Assembly: GCA_021234155.1 (NCBI GenBank) | Contig: JAJEKV010000143.1 | Span: 634,636 to 698,635, forward strand | Origin: Isoetes taiwanensis | Taxonomy: Eukaryota; Streptophyta; Lycopodiopsida; Isoetales; Isoetaceae | Length of the DNA: 64,000 nucleotides | Direction: 5' to 3' | Shown: piece by piece, positions 59,274 through 64,000 of the stretch | How the letters are laid out: every line of letters begins with the position of its first letter | How positions within the stretch are numbered: position 1 is the stretch's first letter | Translations under genes and position numbers: made by a program | Notes under the pieces: generated by a model | The model's input: the letters and a program-made list of their open reading frames with translations, nothing else | Databases searched by the model: none | What the model was told of the DNA's origin: nothing

Positions 59274-59659
59274 GCCACATGCCGAAAATTTATCTCTCAA
59301 TTAAATATCTGACGAGATAAAAAAATATACCGTATGCCTTGAGAGATGGGCCGAGACAAGCGGCTTGTTTAGGAGGAGATCGGCCCAGGAAGGGAGGGAA
59401 TCCAATAGGGATTTTTCTTCCATTCTCTTCCTTGGCGCCCGACTCCAAGCTCGAATTATCCCGAGGCAAGATTTAGCCTCTGGTGAGTGCCGAAATATCC
59501 CATATCATTGCTTTCGGTTTCTTTTGTCCCATATTTTGTGTTCGTGACCATTTTATTCAATCTTAGCTCTACATCGAGACTTCGGCGGTTTGCATTATTT
59601 GATGGATCCGGTCATTTTGGGCATGATTGCCATGCTTTTGAGGGCTATTCAACTTCGGC

Positions 59660-60964
59660 TTGGCTTTCCAAAGCTCTTGTCTACATTTGATACTGGAGAA
59701 TGAACGAGAAGGGTCAATGGATATTTTAGAGCAGAATGCAGAGGTAGAAGATAATATTCATTACATGTGTGCAGCATCCACACTCTTCCTAGCAGCTTGT
59801 TCGAGATTAAGGAGGCCTCCCCGAAGATTTTGGGTATGTCCAAAGGGCGGAATAACCACAGTGGGACAACATTGATAATCACGCTTGGAATTGCCTCCCT
59901 CTTTTGAGGATGATATGTGGCATTAGTTCTATCGGATGAAGAGGGCTGCATTTGAGAATTTAGTTGGCCTAATTGTGCCTTACTTAATCAGACCTAGAAT
60001 GAAGGTCAGACTGCCTGTTGATCCCAGGAAAGCAGTGGCCATGGTGCTTTATTTCTTAGCACATGGTGAGAAACCCCCGCATGTAGGTCAAAGATTTTAT
60101 GTAGGTAAAGCTAAATGTCTTGAAATACACGAAAAAATAACTCTTGTTTTGGCATCCAAGACTATGCTTTACAAAGAGGTTCATTGCTTTACCAACAAAG
60201 TCAAAGATTGTTGGACATGAACAAAGATTTTGAAGATACAACGGTATACCAAATATATTTGGAGTCATTGATGGATCTCATATATATTTGTACAGAAAAA
60301 CCATGGAGCAAAGACAAGGGTGATGACTATTATTCCGGGGCACAAAAGACATTCACGCCTTATGCAAGGTGTGGTTACTCACCAAAGACTCTTTATTAAT
60401 GTTTGTGTAAATAGGATTGGTTACGTTGCATGATGCAAATCAATTCAAAAAGAGTTTGTTATATAAGAGGTTGGCGACAAAGCAGTTATGCAAGAGCCTA
60501 CTGTTCAGATGACAGGTAAAAGGATTAGTCAGGGTCAAATGACTGATCAGGAGGTGGTTGTTACAATTCCACAAATGCTGCTTGGGGATTCAGCATATCC
60601 CTCTCGAAGATTTCTGATTAAAGTTTTTCCTGATGGAAAGGGAGCCTATGGCAGATTTAATAAAAGGATATGCAGAGGTAGAGTGTGTGTAGAAAATGGT
60701 TTTAGTATCATTAAGGAAAAATTCAGAATTTTAAAGGCATTGCCTATCCATGTTGGTAGAGCGACCAAAATAATCCATGCTACACATGTCTTGTGGAATT
60801 TTTGTATCATGCAAGATCTCCAGCTGGATTACTTGCCATTGCAACCTGATATTCCTGAAATTGAATATTATGAGACTGAGGTAATGAACAAAAGGATGAA
60901 GAAAGAAGGGGATCAAATTCGACATGTGATATTCCAGAATTTGGAACAAGTAAATGGAGATTGA
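59660..60964 (+). pseudogene. PIF/Harbinger DDE transposase
   Basis: The N-terminal piece ends ITTVGQH. After a shift: FYRMKRAAFENLVGLIVPYLIR, VDPRKAVAMVLYFLAHGE, YVGKAKCLEIHEKITLVLASK (59930-60190), then GVIDGSH with catalytic Asp at 60270-60272. Next comes a broken RGTK.IHAL..QGVVTH.. block, HDANQFKKS (second Asp at 60432-60434), LLGDSAYPSRRFLIKVFPDG and RGRVCVENGFSIIKEKFRIL (Glu at 60692-60694). The last 158-residue frame (60488-60964) is intact. The DDE triad is present, but at least four frameshifts separate its parts. In intact elements it cuts and pastes between TIRs with 3-bp target duplications. Confidence 0.88.
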
Positions 60965-60969
60965 GTGCT

Positions 60970-62010
60970 GCTAAATTCTTGGTACATAATTCTTGGTACA
61001 TGATTCTTGGTACATAATTCTAAGTTTTTTGGTTCTCACTTTCTGCTGTGTAACAGCAGGACATTAATTGTTCTCTTCAGCAAATGATGCAAACTTAAAC
61101 AAGCACATTACTTTTTTTGTGAACTCAATTTCTTGTTGGCTGATGATAAACTACAGTTATGTGAAATAGTTATGTGTATGTAGAGTTCTATTTGCTAGTT
61201 ATGTTCAGATAACATTGAGTTGGACATATTGTGTTTTGTGAATTGTGAATTGTGAATTCTGCATTGTGCATTGTGGCATTGAAATGTGTATTGAAATGTG
61301 CATTGTGACAAAGTACATTTTCTATTACTTGGTATTACAGAAACGTGATTGACTAGCCTAAAGTAACATTGCTCTTTTTTTACTTGCTTTTCTGTTACAA
61401 ACCTTGCAGTAACATTGCTACAAACTTAAAGATCCCTGTTAATAACACTGCTACAAACTTAAATCTGTGCACAAATTATTTCACAAATAGTGAATGAACT
61501 CAAAAGTACAGTTTCTGTTTCTTGCCTTTACAGAAACTTGTGTATCAAATCTAAAGTAACATTTGCTTTTCTGTTCATTGCTTTTCTGTCACAAATGTAA
61601 AGCAACATTGATGAAACTCAAAGATCCCTGTCAAACCGTTAAAAGAGTGCAAGACAATGATTTGCAAGACAATCTGTGAACAAAAAACCAGAAACAACTC
61701 AGAAGTACGAAAAATAACACTAACAACGAGTACAACATCGTGTGCTTTCACATAAAAAACTTTCATTAAGGTAAGTGCTATAATTTACAAAAGTTGTGCT
61801 ACCAAAAAAGCACAGGATTACAAGCAGACTGAAGTAAGCCAAGATGTTTCTACAGGGAGGTTATATTAGAGGATATTTTTAGCCGAGAGTCGAGAGAATC
61901 GTTGTATCATCTTAAAACAACATAAGTTAAAAAAAAAAAAAAGAAAAATAACAAGGATCATCTTCCTCGGCAGTGCTTTACAGTAGCCAGCAACAAAAAA
62001 AACATATCCG
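60970..62010. other. Non-coding stretch with short repeats
   Basis: Imperfect repeats of TTGTGAATTGTGAATT / GCATTGTG at 61235-61310 and of ACATTGCTACAAACTTAAAGATCCCTGT near 61409-61455. No gene recognised. Confidence 0.55.
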
Positions 62011-62017
62011 GCAATCT

Positions 62018-62380
62018 TCAACAAGCCATACAACTGTTAGTCGGAGTTCTGATCTCCATGAGGACCCAAGCACCAGAAATCTTCACGAATGTGAACTCCA
62101 CATGCACCTTTTGTCGCACAGGTGCATGCATAGCCCAGTTAAACAACTCCTCCTCGATTCTGACCGTCCCCATATCCAGATACTGCACAAAAGCTTGTGC
62201 AGTAATGGAATTGTGGATCTTCCTTGTTTGAAGAATGGAGACCTCGTTCTCCTCTACTGTGCATGCAGAGTTTGAACTACCGACAGACATGGCTGTAGAG
62301 CTTGAGGAGCTTGAAGAAGATGGAGATGGCAAACGGCGGAATCTGAAGCGCTCCCTCACTACTGCCTTAGCCCTCGCCAT
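62018..62380 (-). CDS. Small intact hypothetical protein, 120 aa
   Basis: Start chosen at MARAKAVVRERFRFRRLPSP (ATG at 62380). The frame opens further to an ATG at 62434, but that ATG overlaps the TATA box and would lie upstream of the expected start site. Residues 1-18 are strongly basic, residues 20-35 are a serine run, then about 75 residues of mixed beta-like sequence (VRIEEELFNWAMHAPVRQKVHVEFTFVKISGAWVLMEIR). No transmembrane segment or known motif recognised. The frame is free of breaks, unlike both transposon ORFs beside it. That suggests either a host gene engulfed by the element or a third element gene. Function unknown. Confidence 0.5.
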   Translation of the reverse strand: MARAKAVVRERFRFRRLPSPSSSSSSSSTAMSVGSSNSACTVEENEVSILQTRKIHNSITAQAFVQYLDMGTVRIEEELFNWAMHAPVRQKVHVEFTFVKISGAWVLMEIRTPTNSCMAC

Positions 62381-62433
62381 CTCCTCAATAGAAAAAGGAA
62401 GAAATAATGTGTTGCACAATATATGAGGATGCA

Positions 62434-62439
62434 TTTATA
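62434..62439 (-). promoter_or_regulatory. TATA box of the small ORF
   Basis: TATAAA on the minus strand, 54 nt upstream of the chosen ATG; geometry fits transcription starting near 62405. Confidence 0.5.
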
Positions 62440-62775
62440 TGCTGCTGGCTGATGGTACAATGGACCAGAATCTATAATGCTCCAAAATCATATATTGGAA
62501 TAATAAGACCAATACTACCAGACCAATAACAAGCATGTTATTGGGTTTGAACTAATGGGGCAGACTGTTATGTCGGACGACTTCAGTTTGCAAATAGAAA
62601 AATTCTTAAGGAATTGAAAATGACCTACCCATTACATCACATGAGACAATATGAGACAAACATGTAACAGCAACTCAAAATCTCAAAATAACAGAATTAC
62701 TGTAACAGAGTATTACAGAATAACAGAAAAACAGAGTATAGAATTGATAGGTGAAAAACCTCGAAATACCTCAAT

Positions 62776-63906
62776 TCAGGAATTTGATTTCGATGAAGCA
62801 AGCTTGGCAATCTCCAGGAGGGTATCTTTTGTCATCTGACAAATGCTTTGTGTCATGGTGGCCATTGATTCAGCAATTTTCAAGCTGTTAGCTGATCTCA
62901 TTGTCTCTAATTCTTTGATCAATTCTGCCTTCTTCACAGAATCCTCCCTCATGAACTCCAATTTCCTTGCTTCATTTTCCCCAAAACTGTTTGCCATTTT
63001 AGATATGCCTGCTGCAATATCCTCATCTATATGAACTCGAGATCTTCTTTTGGTTGTTGGCTTTCCATAATTCCCGGTTTATTGCAAGCGGCCGGATCTT
63101 GGGCTTGTATCGTAAATATTGCGACCACTTGGAGTCTCTTTCCCACCATTTTCTTTCTGAGCACTACAAGTGTCCTTACTGCCATTGCCAATTGGATTGT
63201 ATGGACTGGCAGGAACACCACCATTGTTCTCAACATTCACATTCTCAACATTCACAAATTCCTCTTCGACAAATGAAGCTTCAGTGCCAATTGTCTCATA
63301 GAATGTCTGAGACATAAATGCATTTGTGAACATATCGGCTTCTTGAAATGCCTCGGGGACCAAAAGATCCATCATCTCCACCACCGGGTATGTCTCTCTC
63401 ATTAGTCCGTCTTCATGCTTTAAATCTTCCATTACTTCAAACCATGGCCAACTCGAAGGTTCTCGCTCCAAATCCTGCTTTGAAGCTTCTTTTCATCCCT
63501 AAATTTAATCTGCAATTTATCCCATTTGTTTCTCAATTGCCTTAAATCTTCTAAGCCCTCCACCGAATGTCGGTTTTATCATGATCTCGGCCCACCGGCG
63601 GATGGATTAATGTTTCCATTATTATGCACTTTATATTCTTTCATCAAGGAAAGCATTGTGCCAATTGCATTATCGCACCAATCAACATGACGCTTTCTTT
63701 TCTTGCTTTGAATGGCATCAAAGATCACTTCCATGAACAATCAAGGCCAAAGAATTATCGTGGGGCATCGACTCACCGTGATTTGGAACCACCGCTTTTT
63801 TCTCGCCCTCGGTTGCAATCCTTTTTGCACCTTCAGCCGAGAGCTGATCCGCAATGCATCGATTCGTGAATTTGACCACCATCTTCTTCGGCCTCTTAGA
63901 AGGCAA
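62776..63906 (-). pseudogene. Myb/SANT-like DNA-binding protein of the PIF/Harbinger element
   Basis: Minus-strand frames in order: KRPKKMVVKFTNRCIADQL (start of the Myb/SANT-like helix region, 63906-63718), a middle block with EDLRQLRNKWDKLQIKFRDEKKL (about 63545-63475, the NKWD.L hallmark of the family), SSWPWFEVMEDLKHEDGLMRE after a frameshift (63471 on), an acidic linker with the repeated VNVENVNVEN, and a C-terminal coiled-coil-like piece (62997-62776). Such proteins bind the element ends and recruit the transposase. Broken in at least three places. Confidence 0.72.
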
Positions 63907-64000
63907 TTTCTGGTTCTAGGGGGCACAAAGGGTTTCGCGGGTTGCTTGGAAGAGCGATCTAGAAGCTCTAGTCATGATTTAGAGTCTCCTGTACATGTAA

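Larger units (their letters stand above)
59350..64000. mobile_element. PIF/Harbinger element, two convergent ORFs (right end outside window)
   Basis: A DDE transposase relic on the plus strand (59660-60964) and a Myb/SANT-like accessory ORF on the minus strand (63906-62776) form the two-gene set of PIF/Harbinger transposons. Both are frameshifted. The left limit is set only by the end of the CT repeat, as no TIR could be confirmed. A small intact ORF with its own TATA box lies between them. Confidence 0.75.

Overview
This is a window of a plant nuclear genome. It is gene-poor and crowded with nested, decayed transposable elements. Ribosome-binding sites, operons and CRISPR arrays are absent. 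Plant indicators are a LRR-Roc-COR (ROCO, TORNADO1-like) gene, a pentatricopeptide-repeat (PPR) remnant, a Ty1/copia element with the initiator-Met tRNA primer site, Ty3/gypsy gag/protease remains and a PIF/Harbinger element. The abundance of L1-like LINEs and the divergence from angiosperm families suggest a non-seed plant, most likely a fern. That placement is inference, not shown by the sequence.

Layout. 1-1.2 kb: end of LINE ORF1 and broken endonuclease. 4.3-5.4 kb: complete small copia element carrying only gag, with perfect target duplication. 7.9-9.3 kb: truncated LINE of a second family ('family B') with a pentamer tail. 12.5-16.6 kb: the best host gene, a ROCO protein whose two long reading frames can be joined by a 100-nt intron. 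18.0 kb: 3' stub of family B. 19.5 kb: TIR element. 22.5 kb: PPR pseudogene. 23-26.6 kb: minus-strand L1-like LINE and an unknown ORF.

26.6-42.8 kb is the most interesting stretch. A decayed beta-class DNA amino-methyltransferase (27.1-28.2 kb) and a DUF7869-type, possibly transposase-like protein (32.9-34.0 and 40.7-42.8 kb) lie on the same strand. Both are bordered by the same palindromic family (TATTCYGGAATA, often inside GTGTATTCCGGAATACAC). LINEs, a hAT-type MITE and other inverted-repeat elements lie within and between them. They may be remains of one mobile element pairing a nuclease-like protein with a DNA methyltransferase.

43-53 kb: foldback element, retroelement ends, a LINE endonuclease and a duplicated non-coding block. 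53-55 kb: gypsy remains. 55.5-59.2 kb: nearly complete family B LINE (ORF1p, endonuclease, RT, zinc finger) followed by a CT microsatellite. 59.6-64 kb: PIF/Harbinger transposase (+) and Myb/SANT-like partner (-) facing each other, with a small intact minus-strand ORF with its own TATA box between them.

Only the ROCO gene and the small ORF at 62.0-62.4 kb look like candidate functional host genes; nearly everything else is relic mobile DNA.
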